Positions 1-6,616 of a stretch of 11,226 bases of DNA are shown here, piece by piece. Source of the DNA: an uncultured Megasphaera sp. GTDB lineage: Bacteria; Bacillota; Negativicutes; Veillonellales; Megasphaeraceae. Under the pieces are notes generated by a model. The model saw only the letters and a list, made by a program, of their open reading frames with translations, was not told the DNA's origin and ran no database searches. The translations under genes and the position numbers were made by a program. The stretch lies in assembly GCA_902464195.1 (NCBI GenBank), contig CABQJB010000051.1, positions 1 to 11,226 of the forward strand, given 5' to 3'. Each line of letters begins with the position of its first letter. The first letter of the stretch is position 1.

Positions 1-44
1 TGTTTATATTACTTTTTTTATTATATCATCATCAGCGTTAACTG

Positions 45-53
45 TGCTATAAT
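45..53 (+). promoter_or_regulatory. Extended -10 promoter upstream of the EamA permease gene
   Basis: The sequence TGCTATAAT is a perfect extended -10 element (TGn followed by TATAAT at 48-53). No good -35 hexamer lies 16-18 bp upstream, which is tolerated by extended -10 promoters. The surrounding first 60 bases are AT-rich and look intergenic. Transcription would start near position 60, at the base of the stem-loop that follows. Confidence 0.6.
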
Positions 54-60
54 AAAACCA

Positions 61-105
61 AGGCTGGAACGAAGGCGTTTATCCTTCGCCAGGCCTATTT
101 TTTTT
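61..105 (+). terminator. Intrinsic terminator-like stem-loop in the EamA leader (possible attenuator)
   Basis: Positions 61-75 pair with 83-96 to form about 13 base pairs. The core is CGAAGG with CCTTCG around a 7-nt loop, extended by TGG with CCA and AGGC with GCCT, with an AA bulge (68-69) and a single G bulge (93). An A and eight consecutive T residues (98-105) follow directly, so it has the form of a rho-independent terminator. The T-tract touches the ribosome binding site of the EamA gene. It is either the terminator of a gene left of the window or a premature terminator in a short leader. Confidence 0.65.
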
Positions 106-115
106 AGAAGGTGAT
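106..115 (+). promoter_or_regulatory. Ribosome binding site that sets the EamA gene start at GTG 120
   Basis: AGAAGGTGAT matches the extended anti-Shine-Dalgarno complement AGGAGGTGAT at nine of ten positions. It leaves 8 nt between the last G of the core and a GTG at 120. The GTG at 111 lies inside this site and cannot be the start. The ATG at 126 is the only close alternative. Confidence 0.75.
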
Positions 116-119
116 ACGA

Positions 120-1001
120 GTGAAAATGGAAAATATGGCGCCTTTCTGCGTCGTTGCGGCGGGAATCTGCTGGGGCATCATCGGCCTGTTTACCCGCCAG
201 CTTTCGGCCTATGGCTTGTCGCCCCTGCAGATTACTTTTGGCCGGGCCCTGGTCACGGCCATCGCTATGACTGGCGCTGCCCTGTGCCGCCAGCCCCACA
301 GCCTGGTCATTGCGCCGCGGGATATCTGGATGTTCCTGGGGACGGGCCTGGGGAGCATCGTCTTTTTCAATATCTGCTATTTTACAGCCATCGAATTGAC
401 GACTTTGTCCGTCGCGGCCATCCTGCTCTATACGGCGCCGAGTATCGTCATGGTCTTTTCTATTTTCCTCTTCCATGAACGCTTTACGCGGCGCAAGGGG
501 TTCTGCCTGTTCCTGGCCTTCATTGGCTGCGTACTGGTCAGCGGCTTAGGCATGGGCCATGTCGAGGCTGCCGGTATCCTGGCCGGTCTGGGCAGCGGCT
601 TCGGCTACGCCCTCTATTCCGTCTTTGGCCGCTATGCCCTGGCAAAATATGAACCCCTGACGGTCACGGCCTGGACCTTTATCATCGCGTCTTTAGGGCT
701 CCTGCCTTTCTGCCATTTCGGCATGATTCTTTCCCTGACTGCAGCCGTGCCCTATACGGGACTCCTCTTTGGCCTCCTCGGCCTGATGTCGACAGCTCTG
801 CCCTTTGGCCTCTATACGCTAGGCCTGAAGCATATGGAGGCGGGCCGGGCATCCATCCTGGCCTCTGTGGAACCGCTGACGTCGACGGTCATCGGCATCG
901 TCGTCTTCCATGAAGCCCTGACCCTGACCGGGGCGGCCGGCATGGCCTGCATCCTGGGGGCTGTCATCCTCCTGGCCAGGGCCGGATCGGCTAACGGATG
1001 A
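120..1001 (+). CDS. EamA/DMT-superfamily permease
   Basis: This 293-residue integral membrane protein is of the drug/metabolite transporter type. It has the usual family length and about ten hydrophobic segments arranged as two EamA repeats. The first repeat begins with VAAGICWGIIGLFTRQL and the second, after the middle of the protein, with GILAGLGSGFGYALYSVFGRYAL. Such proteins export or exchange metabolites, amino acids or drugs across the inner membrane, and the substrate cannot be read from the sequence. The GTG start at 120 is chosen from the strong ribosome binding site at 106-115. The gene is monocistronic here. Its 3' end overlaps the end of the convergent mupG gene by 11 bp. Its expression may be limited by the terminator-like hairpin at 61-105. 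The family is clear; the transported compound is unknown. Confidence 0.9.
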   Translation: MKMENMAPFCVVAAGICWGIIGLFTRQLSAYGLSPLQITFGRALVTAIAMTGAALCRQPHSLVIAPRDIWMFLGTGLGSIVFFNICYFTAIELTTLSVAAILLYTAPSIVMVFSIFLFHERFTRRKGFCLFLAFIGCVLVSGLGMGHVEAAGILAGLGSGFGYALYSVFGRYALAKYEPLTVTAWTFIIASLGLLPFCHFGMILSLTAAVPYTGLLFGLLGLMSTALPFGLYTLGLKHMEAGRASILASVEPLTSTVIGIVVFHEALTLTGAAGMACILGAVILLARAGSANG

Positions 1002-2073
1002 ATTCGAAGCGGAATTTCCGGCCCGGCGTGATGTAGTCGAGGAGAAATTCTTCGTTCGGTACGACTTTGGCGACGATATTGGTTCGTTCTTCCGGCGGCA
1101 GTTCGCATTTGACGATTTGGACTTCGCCCATGTAGCGCAGGAAGTCGGCGTTATCCAAAGTGATGTCGCCGCGGTGGAGGCTGCGGAAGATGTCGCTGTC
1201 CGGTTCGATGATGCGGCCGTCCAGGTGGGCCCGGCTGCCGTTTGCGCGGATAACATCCCGCGACGGGTCGGGCCGGGCCGTGAAGGTATAGGACAACAGG
1301 TCCTGGATGTGTGGTTCCCGGCTGAGGAGCTTGGCCTTGATGACGACGACGTCCGTTTCTTCCCGGCCAACATGGGCCAGGTCGCGCAATTCTTTATCGG
1401 CTGGCTTGTCGTCGCCGATGAAGACGGACTGGACGCCCAGGGCGGCTAAGTGGCGGGCTGCCAGGCTGACGTCCTGATGGCGGTGGAATTCCAACGTCGG
1501 CAGGCCTTCGTACAGCGGAGCCCGTTGTCCGGCCTGGCTGGCGATGAAGGCGCCGACGGACAGACCATAGGCGTGGAGCCGGTCTGTCTGGGCTTTGAAA
1601 TAATCGAGATCCAGGCCCGTGTGGGGACGGGGATAGAAGTTGTGCAGGCTGTCGATGTGGTCCAGCTGGGCCCCGTTCTTCTGGAGGTCGTCCAGGTCTT
1701 TTTGGGTCAGCGTCGATGCGTTGACCTGGACGCGGACGATGTGGCTGTACATAGCCAGCTTGGCTGCATCGAAACCGTCGTCAAAGCGGACAGTTGTAAT
1801 GCCCAGCTTGGTGATGGCTTCCGGATCGAAACGGTCCATGCCCAGGCAGGCTGCCGAAGCCGGCGATACGTCGGCGACGATGTCGAGCTGGCATTGCCGG
1901 GCCGTGTCCAGGACGGCCTGCAGTTCCTTGCGAAAAGCTGCCGGGTCCGTTTCGGGGATGTGGAATGACGTAAAGAGCCGCGTCATCCCCAGGGCTGCGG
2001 CCCGTTCGATGCGGTCTGTCTTTTCTTGAATCGTCCCTCCCAGGCCGGGGTAGACGGAAATACCTGTTTCCAT
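991..2073 (-). CDS. mupG: 6-phospho-N-acetylmuramidase (DUF871 family, MupG-like)
   Basis: The 360-residue protein belongs to the DUF871 family, whose characterised member is Staphylococcus aureus MupG. That enzyme hydrolyses MurNAc-6-phosphate-GlcNAc to MurNAc-6-phosphate and GlcNAc in the cytoplasm. The N-terminal TIM-barrel part (about 1-235) carries family stretches GISVYPG (4-10), LFTSFHIPE (33-41), DVSP (68-71), VRFDDGF (95-101) and LHNFYPRPHTGLD (143-155). The C-terminal part (about 240-360) is the cyclophilin-like domain with RGDITLDNADF (301-311). The ATG abuts the murP stop codon, and a strong AAGGAGGGTGA site lies in the murP 3' end, so the genes are probably translationally coupled. 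The neighbours murP and murQ supply uptake and the next catabolic step, which supports the MupG role. The family assignment is firm. The exact substrate (disaccharide versus another 6-phospho-glycoside) is inferred from family and context. Confidence 0.87.
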   Translation of the reverse strand: METGISVYPGLGGTIQEKTDRIERAAALGMTRLFTSFHIPETDPAAFRKELQAVLDTARQCQLDIVADVSPASAACLGMDRFDPEAITKLGITTVRFDDGFDAAKLAMYSHIVRVQVNASTLTQKDLDDLQKNGAQLDHIDSLHNFYPRPHTGLDLDYFKAQTDRLHAYGLSVGAFIASQAGQRAPLYEGLPTLEFHRHQDVSLAARHLAALGVQSVFIGDDKPADKELRDLAHVGREETDVVVIKAKLLSREPHIQDLLSYTFTARPDPSRDVIRANGSRAHLDGRIIEPDSDIFRSLHRGDITLDNADFLRYMGEVQIVKCELPPEERTNIVAKVVPNEEFLLDYITPGRKFRFEFIR

Positions 2074-3456
2074 TTATTCACCCTCCTTCGGGTCATCGAA
2101 ACCTAAGAGCCAGGTAGCGATGAAGCCGGCTGCATAGGCTGTGACGAGTCCTAACAAATACATGGGGATGTTGTCCGTACTGGCTGCCAGGGGCAGGCCT
2201 GAAATGCCAATCGTCGCGGCACCGACCATGTAGGCGGCCTGGACGGCACCGCCAAAGGCCCCGCCGATGCAGGCCCCGATGAAAGGCTTGCCCAGGGGCA
2301 GGGTGACGCCGTAGATGAGCGGTTCGCCGACGCCCATGAGGCCGACGGGCAGGGCCGAGGCAATGGTCTTGCGCAGGGCCTTGTTCTTGGTCTTGGCATA
2401 GACGGCGATGGCCGCGCCGACCTGGCCGCCGCCGGCCATGGCCAGGATGGGCAGGAGAATGGTCACGCCGTAGCGCGACAGGAGTTCCGCGTGGATCGGC
2501 GTCAGGCCCTGGTGGATGCCGACCATGACCATGGGCAGGAAGGTCCCCCCAAGGATGAAGCCCGTCACGGCGCCGCCGGTCCCGATAGATTCCGTCGCCG
2601 CATAGCCGATGGTTTCCGACAGATAGCCGCCCAGGGGCTGGCAGAGGAAGAGAGCCACGAAGGTCGAAATGACGACGACCAGGAAGGGCGTGACGAAGAG
2701 GTCGAACATATCCGGGACGATGCGGTGGAGTTTCTTTTCCAGCCACGATGAAAAGAAGACGACCAGGAGGACGGCGATGATGCCGCCCCGGCCAGGGACC
2801 AGGGATTCGCCGAAGAGATTGATCTGGGCCAGGTTCGGATGGCTGAGGATGGCTGCCATGACGCCGCCCAGCATGGGCGAACCGCCGAATTCCTTAGCCG
2901 CATTGATGCCGACGAAGATGTTCAGGCCATAAAAGGCGGCGTTGCCGGCAATGGCCAGGACCTGCATCAGCGGCTGGGCCGCCAGAGACGGGTCCATCTT
3001 GAAGGCCACGTTGAGCAGGCCCGTGATCAGGCCGCAGGCGATGAAGGCCGGGATGATGGGCACGAAGATATGGGCGATTTTCTTCAAGGCCAGTTTGGCC
3101 GGCGTCGCGTTCTTGCGGCGGATTTCTTCGTGAAGGGCCTGGCCGTCGAATGGCCCCTGCTTATCATCGCCGGCGGCTGGCGTAGCGGATGCCGGCTGTT
3201 CTTTACGGCCGGCTTCGACTAAGGGGGCAAAGGCCTGGTAGAGCTTGGTCGCCTTGCCCGGGCCGACGATGATCTGCCATTCGTCACCGGATTTGTTGAT
3301 GCCCATGACGCCGGGCAGTTTGGCCAGGTCGTCCTTGGTAAAGTGTTCGTCCTTTACGGTCAGGCGCAGGCGGGTCATGCAGTTATAGGCCTTTTCGATG
3401 TTGCCTGCCGGGCCGGTGATGTCGTAGATGGCCTGTGCCAGTTTATCGTAATCCAT
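2074..3456 (-). CDS. murP: PTS EIIBC component, MurNAc / MurNAc-GlcNAc specific (MurP-like)
   Basis: This 460-residue phosphotransferase permease has an N-terminal EIIB domain (about 1-80) and a C-terminal EIIC membrane domain (about 120-455), joined by a linker rich in Ala, Pro, Asp and Gln. The EIIB phosphorylation cysteine is C26 in NCMTRLRL. The EIIC domain carries GVGEPLIYGVTLP (375-387), the GxxEPxxYG motif of glucose-superfamily EIIC proteins, and GIHQGL around H315. No EIIA domain is fused or encoded nearby, as in known MurP proteins that borrow a general glucose-type EIIA. The protein would import and phosphorylate N-acetylmuramic acid or MurNAc-GlcNAc. Its start overlaps the end of murQ by 14 bp, with AAGGAGG inside the murQ end. 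Specificity is inferred from the murQ and mupG neighbours. On sequence alone a sucrose- or trehalose-type relative is possible. Confidence 0.87.
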   Translation of the reverse strand: MDYDKLAQAIYDITGPAGNIEKAYNCMTRLRLTVKDEHFTKDDLAKLPGVMGINKSGDEWQIIVGPGKATKLYQAFAPLVEAGRKEQPASATPAAGDDKQGPFDGQALHEEIRRKNATPAKLALKKIAHIFVPIIPAFIACGLITGLLNVAFKMDPSLAAQPLMQVLAIAGNAAFYGLNIFVGINAAKEFGGSPMLGGVMAAILSHPNLAQINLFGESLVPGRGGIIAVLLVVFFSSWLEKKLHRIVPDMFDLFVTPFLVVVISTFVALFLCQPLGGYLSETIGYAATESIGTGGAVTGFILGGTFLPMVMVGIHQGLTPIHAELLSRYGVTILLPILAMAGGGQVGAAIAVYAKTKNKALRKTIASALPVGLMGVGEPLIYGVTLPLGKPFIGACIGGAFGGAVQAAYMVGAATIGISGLPLAASTDNIPMYLLGLVTAYAAGFIATWLLGFDDPKEGE

Positions 3457-4357
3457 GGGCAGCCTCCTTGAGGACGGCGGCGACGTAGCCCTGGGCCGCT
3501 GCCAGGCGGTCTTCGGCTTCGCTGGCCGGGATGTGCAGGAGAACCATGACGATGGCCGTCTTGGCCCGGCCCTGGCTTTCGGCGAGGGCTGTCATGGCTT
3601 CCTGGCGGCTGCAGCCCGTCGCCGTCATGACGATGCGCCGTGCCCGTTCTTCCAATTTCTGATTGGACGACTTGACGTCGACCATGAGGTTGCCATAGAC
3701 TTTGCCCAGGCGGATCATGGCGCCTGTAGACAACATGTTGGCGATCATCTTCTGGGCCGTGCCGGCTTTCATGCGCGTCGAGCCCGTGACGACTTCCGGG
3801 CCGACGACGGCGCAGAGGTCGATGTCGGCACAACGGCCGATGGCCGAATGAGGCGAACAGTCGATGGCGATGGTAGCGGCTCCGACCGAGGCCGCATAGG
3901 TCAGGCCGCCGACGACATAAGGCGTCCGGCCCGAGGCGCTGAGGCCGACGACGACGTCGTCAGCCGTCAGGTTTTTGTCTATCAAATCCTGCCGGCCCAG
4001 CTCCGGCGAGTCTTCAGCCCCTTCTTTGGCCCGGAAGATGGCTTCATAACCGCCGGCAATGAGGCCCTGGATGCGTTCCGGGTCGGTGCTGTACGTCGGC
4101 GGACATTCGACGGCGTCGAGGATGCCCAGGCGGCCGGACGTGCCCGAGCCCATATAGAACAGTCGGCCGCCGCGGCGCAATTTATCGGCAATGGTGTCGA
4201 CGGCTTGGGCGATGGCCGGGATGATGGCGCCGACGGCATCGGCGACTTTATGGTCTTCTTCATTTATGATGCGCAGCATATCTTCGGTCGATACGCTGTC
4301 GATATGCTGGCTATGGCTGTTCTGCTGTTCCGTAGCCAGGGTTTCTAAATTGATCAT
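3443..4357 (-). CDS. murQ: N-acetylmuramic acid 6-phosphate etherase
   Basis: MurQ cleaves the D-lactyl ether of MurNAc-6-phosphate, giving GlcNAc-6-phosphate and D-lactate in the cytoplasm. The protein has 304 residues, normal for the family. It shows the SIS-domain phosphosugar site GSGTSGRLGILDAVECPPT (70-88), including E84, and KEGAEDS (111-117), including E115. These two glutamates match the catalytic pair Glu83/Glu114 of the E. coli enzyme. The GCKR-family signature GSTRMKAGTAQK is also present. The N-terminal pattern LATEQQNSHSQHID is typical. The ATG follows AAAGGA at good spacing. This is the first gene of the murQ-murP-mupG operon, behind the promoter at 4422-4450. No MurR/RpiR-type regulator gene is present in the window. 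The identification is secure. Confidence 0.96.
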   Translation of the reverse strand: MINLETLATEQQNSHSQHIDSVSTEDMLRIINEEDHKVADAVGAIIPAIAQAVDTIADKLRRGGRLFYMGSGTSGRLGILDAVECPPTYSTDPERIQGLIAGGYEAIFRAKEGAEDSPELGRQDLIDKNLTADDVVVGLSASGRTPYVVGGLTYAASVGAATIAIDCSPHSAIGRCADIDLCAVVGPEVVTGSTRMKAGTAQKMIANMLSTGAMIRLGKVYGNLMVDVKSSNQKLEERARRIVMTATGCSRQEAMTALAESQGRAKTAIVMVLLHIPASEAEDRLAAAQGYVAAVLKEAAHGLR

Positions 4358-4410
4358 GCTTGATTCCTTTCTTTCATGCAGTCGTGGCTATTGCCGCTTG
4401 GGAACAATAT

Positions 4411-4435
4411 ACACATCTCTAATTATAGAGAGTGT
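4411..4435. promoter_or_regulatory. Imperfect palindrome over the murQ -10 box (candidate operator)
   Basis: The sequence reads ACAC, an unpaired A, TCTCTA, a central ATTA, TAGAGA, then GTGT. It gives two 10-bp inverted arms with a single-base offset. The murQ -10 hexamer (4422-4427) lies within it, so a bound protein would block RNA polymerase. The repressor is not encoded in the window. An RpiR/MurR-type or other sugar-phosphate regulator is a guess from the operon content. Confidence 0.45.
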
Positions 4436-4450
4436 TTGAAAGACTTGCAA
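4422..4450 (-). promoter_or_regulatory. Promoter of the murQ-murP-mupG operon
   Basis: Read on the minus strand, TTGCAA (4445-4450) and TATAAT (4422-4427) are separated by exactly 17 bp. The -10 is a perfect consensus and the -35 matches at five of six positions. The predicted transcription start is near 4415, giving a leader of about 58 nt before the murQ ATG. Confidence 0.8.
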
Positions 4451-4497
4451 TAGGCCTTTTTTTCATGAGCCAGCACCTTTATTTTTTTGCCGTTTCA

Positions 4498-4506
4498 TGG
4501 TATGAT
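4498..4506 (+). promoter_or_regulatory. Extended -10 promoter of the tRNA-Arg gene
   Basis: TGGTATGAT is an extended -10 element (TGn plus TATGAT at 4501-4506). The -35 position 17 bp further upstream is only TTTATT. Transcription would begin near 4513, about 26 nt before the mature tRNA. The site lies about 50 bp from the -35 box of the divergent murQ promoter. Confidence 0.5.
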
Positions 4507-4538
4507 TAATCTGCACGCAGCAGACCTGTGTGCCCTGT

Positions 4539-4615
4539 GCGCCCATAGCTCAGCTGGATAGAGCAGCAGTTTCCTAAACTGCGTGTCGGATGTTCGAGTC
4601 ATCTTGGGCGCACCA
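4539..4615 (+). tRNA. tRNA-Arg, anticodon CCU
   Basis: A complete cloverleaf can be folded. The acceptor stem GCGCCCA (4539-4545) pairs with TGGGCGC. The D stem is GCTC with GAGC (4548-4551 and 4561-4564). The anticodon stem GCAGT with ACTGC encloses the loop TTCCTAA. A 5-nt variable loop follows, then a T arm GGATG/CATCT with one G-U pair and loop TTCGAGT. The discriminator is A, and the 3' CCA (4613-4615) is encoded. The anticodon at 4573-4575 is CCT, which reads the arginine codon AGG. Seven T residues follow immediately (4616-4622). They could terminate or attenuate transcription towards the oxidoreductase gene 57 bp downstream. No sign of an integrated element is seen beside the tRNA. 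Confidence 0.96.
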
Positions 4616-4625
4616 TTTTTTTATC

Positions 4626-4652
4626 TTGAATACAATCTAATCATTTTACAAT
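4626..4652 (+). promoter_or_regulatory. Possible weak promoter between the tRNA and the gltD-like gene
   Basis: TTGAAT (4626-4631) and TACAAT (4647-4652) resemble -35 and -10 boxes but are only 15 bp apart. The downstream operon may use this site or depend on read-through from the tRNA promoter. The call is tentative. Confidence 0.3.
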
Positions 4653-4654
4653 CC

Positions 4655-4665
4655 GGAAAGGTGGG
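4655..4665 (+). promoter_or_regulatory. Ribosome binding site that sets the gltD-like start at ATG 4673
   Basis: GGAAAGGTGGG lies about 8 nt before ATG 4673. It selects that start over an upstream in-frame ATG at 4583, which lies inside the tRNA gene. Confidence 0.7.
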
Positions 4666-4672
4666 TTCCCTC

Positions 4673-6031
4673 ATGTCCGATACCAAGAACCGGCTGGCTT
4701 CTTTCCATGAAGAAGTCATGCATGATGCCGATTATACCCTGGCTGAAGCCGTTGCCGAAGCCAAACGCTGCCTGAATTGCAAAGTACCGCAGTGCCGCAA
4801 AGGCTGCCCCATTGAAAATGAAATCCCTCAGTTCATCCACGCCATGACCCTGGGCGATTTCGGCGCCGCTGCTGAACACATCTATCACCGCAGTGATTTG
4901 CCGGCTATCTGCGGCCGCATCTGTCCGAGAGAAAAGCAGTGCGAAGGCCACTGCGTCCTCGGCAAAAAAGGCAAACACGTCGAAATCGGCAAACTCGAAC
5001 GCTTCGTAGCGGACATGGCCCTGGACGGCGGCTTCCTGCCGCAGCCGGTCAGCCGTAAAACAGAAGGCCGTGTGGCCATCATCGGCTGCGGCCCGGCCGG
5101 CATGGCAGCTGCGCGGGAACTGGCTGGCCGCGATTACGATGTAACCATCTTTGAAGCCGCTTCCCAGCCCGGCGGTACCATGACTTACGGCATCCCGACT
5201 TTCCGGCTCCATAAGGAATTATTGCAGCGCGAAGCCCAGGCCCTGACGGCTATGGGCGTCACCATCGAATATAACGTCAAAATCGGCGTCGACAAATCCC
5301 TGGACGAACTGCAGCGTGATTTCGATGCCGTCTTCATCGCCATCGGTACGATGAATGCCTGGAATCTCGGCGTGGACAACGACACTATCGACGGCGTCGT
5401 CGATGCCGAACAGTTCCTGCGCGATGTCCAGCGCGTCCAGATCGGTGAAGTCGAACTGGCAGACCTGCCCGTCCAGAAAGGCGACCAGGTCATCGTCGTC
5501 GGCGCCGGCAACGTCGCCATCGATGCGGCCCGCACGTCGCTGCGCCTCGGTGCGGACGTCAAAATCGTCTACCGCCGGGCTGAAAAGAACATGAAGTGCT
5601 TGCCGTCGGAATACGAAGAAGCCAAGGCCGATGGCGTCCAGTTCCAGTTCTATTCGGCACCGAAAGCCGTCGTCGGGACGGACCATGTAGAAGGCCTGAA
5701 ATACGAAAAACAGCAGATCCTCGAAGATGCCACCATGGTACCGACGGGAGAATTCGGCGTCGTCCCGGCCAATAAGATCATCGCCGCCATCGGCAACAAG
5801 CCAGAACTGTCCGTCGTCAAAGCTCTCGGCGTCGATGCCAATGACGATGGCTACATCTCCGTCAAGGATCTGCCTTATGGCCTGACCAGCAAAGAAGGCG
5901 TCTTTGCTGCCGGAGATATCGTCCACAAGCCGCAGACCGTCGTCCTGGCCATGCGCGAAGGGCGTAAGACTGCCGAAGGTATCGACCAGTACCTGAAAGC
6001 CAAGAAAGTCTTGGCTGCTGCCAAAGCATGA
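4673..6031 (+). CDS. gltD: GltD-type NADPH-dependent flavin/Fe-S oxidoreductase (glutamate synthase small-subunit family)
   Basis: This 452-residue protein has the full architecture of the glutamate synthase small subunit. An N-terminal Fe-S domain has C33, C36, C41 and C45 (CxxCx4CxxxC) and a second group C80, C84, C90 and C94. It is followed by an FAD-binding Rossmann motif IIGCGPAG (136-143), the adjacent PGGTMTYGIP segment (166-175), an NADPH-binding motif VGAGNVAIDAA (276-286) with VYRR downstream (299-302), and the C-terminal FAD contact FAAGDIV (411-417). In GltBD it passes electrons from NADPH to the large subunit. No gltB-type gene lies here, and the length fits the stand-alone glutamate synthase-like group, which also includes NfnB/SudA-type electron-bifurcating subunits. 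It is first in an operon with carbonic anhydrase and gmhA. The family is certain; the electron partner and physiological reaction are not. The gene symbol names the family only. Confidence 0.85.
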   Translation: MSDTKNRLASFHEEVMHDADYTLAEAVAEAKRCLNCKVPQCRKGCPIENEIPQFIHAMTLGDFGAAAEHIYHRSDLPAICGRICPREKQCEGHCVLGKKGKHVEIGKLERFVADMALDGGFLPQPVSRKTEGRVAIIGCGPAGMAAARELAGRDYDVTIFEAASQPGGTMTYGIPTFRLHKELLQREAQALTAMGVTIEYNVKIGVDKSLDELQRDFDAVFIAIGTMNAWNLGVDNDTIDGVVDAEQFLRDVQRVQIGEVELADLPVQKGDQVIVVGAGNVAIDAARTSLRLGADVKIVYRRAEKNMKCLPSEYEEAKADGVQFQFYSAPKAVVGTDHVEGLKYEKQQILEDATMVPTGEFGVVPANKIIAAIGNKPELSVVKALGVDANDDGYISVKDLPYGLTSKEGVFAAGDIVHKPQTVVLAMREGRKTAEGIDQYLKAKKVLAAAKA

Positions 6032-6041
6032 GGAGGCTGCC

Positions 6042-6608
6042 ATGAGTGAATTGACACGACAGATACTGAAAGCCAATGAGTCTTTTGTCAAACAGTCCCT
6101 GTCTCAGGGCGGCTTCGATGAAGTCAGCAAGTACCCGAGCCGCAACCTGGCCGTCCTGACCTGTATGGACACGCGCCTCTTGAGTTTCCTCGAACCGGCC
6201 ATGGGCCTCGCCCGGGGCGAAGCCAAACTCATCAAAGTCGCCGGCAATACGGCCTTTGAAGACTTTGACAGCGTCATCGGCAGCCTCATGGTCGCCGTCT
6301 ATGAATTGCACGTCCACGACATCATCGTCATGGGCCATGATGACTGCGGCATGCTCAAGACGACGGCAGACAGCCTGTGCCGCCATATGGCCGAAGAAGG
6401 TATCGATGAAAAGGCCATCGCCGCTGTCCGCCCCAAATTGGAACAGTGGGCCGACCCCATTACCGATATTGACGCGTCTGTCTGCGATACGGTCCGCCGC
6501 CTGCGGGCCAATCCCTACTTGCCTTCATCCCTTACGATTTATGGTATGGTCATCCATCCGCACACCGGTGAAATCCGCGTCGTCGACGATGGAGAAGGCC
6601 AGGAATAG
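6042..6608 (+). CDS. Beta-class carbonic anhydrase (YtiB-like)
   Basis: The 188-residue protein reversibly hydrates CO2 to bicarbonate, presumably in the cytoplasm. The zinc ligands of beta-class enzymes are present: C41 in CMDTRL, and H99 and C102 in GHDDCGM. The D43/R45 catalytic dyad is in place. The segment EPAMGLARGEAKLIKVAGNT followed by SLMVAVYEL matches the small single-domain bacterial group that includes Bacillus subtilis YtiB. The ATG lies 10 bp after the gltD stop, and AGGAGG overlaps that stop, so the genes are co-transcribed and probably coupled. gmhA follows after 8 bp. The class call is strong from the motif set; activity is inferred. Bicarbonate supply for carboxylations would be a plausible role, but the sequence does not show which pathway. 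Confidence 0.92.
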   Translation: MSELTRQILKANESFVKQSLSQGGFDEVSKYPSRNLAVLTCMDTRLLSFLEPAMGLARGEAKLIKVAGNTAFEDFDSVIGSLMVAVYELHVHDIIVMGHDDCGMLKTTADSLCRHMAEEGIDEKAIAAVRPKLEQWADPITDIDASVCDTVRRLRANPYLPSSLTIYGMVIHPHTGEIRVVDDGEGQE

Positions 6609-6616
6609 GAGGTATT

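Noticed and set aside
3455..4348. Open reading frame of 297 codons on the plus strand, antisense to murQ
   Set aside because: It mirrors almost exactly the murQ gene, which has complete catalytic motifs. GC-rich codon use leaves the opposite frame free of stops. The translation has an atypical Asp/Arg/Gly-rich composition with no family features.
4389..4409. Second operator TATTG to CAATA downstream of the murQ start site
   Set aside because: The arms are only 5 bp with an 11-bp spacer, which occurs often by chance. It is mentioned only as a side note to the stronger palindrome.
4539..4615. tRNA-Arg as an attachment site for an integrated element
   Set aside because: No duplicated tRNA 3' end, integrase or phage/plasmid gene is found on either side; the flanking genes look like housekeeping genes.
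4583..4672. N-terminal extension of the GltD-like protein by 30 residues
   Set aside because: It would start inside the tRNA gene. The strong ribosome binding site at 4655-4665 points to ATG 4673, and the shorter protein has the normal family length.
5219..6091. Open reading frame of 290 codons on the minus strand, antisense to gltD
   Set aside because: It is a shadow of a motif-complete gene. The protein is abnormally rich in Asp and Phe, and there is no ribosome binding site at its start.
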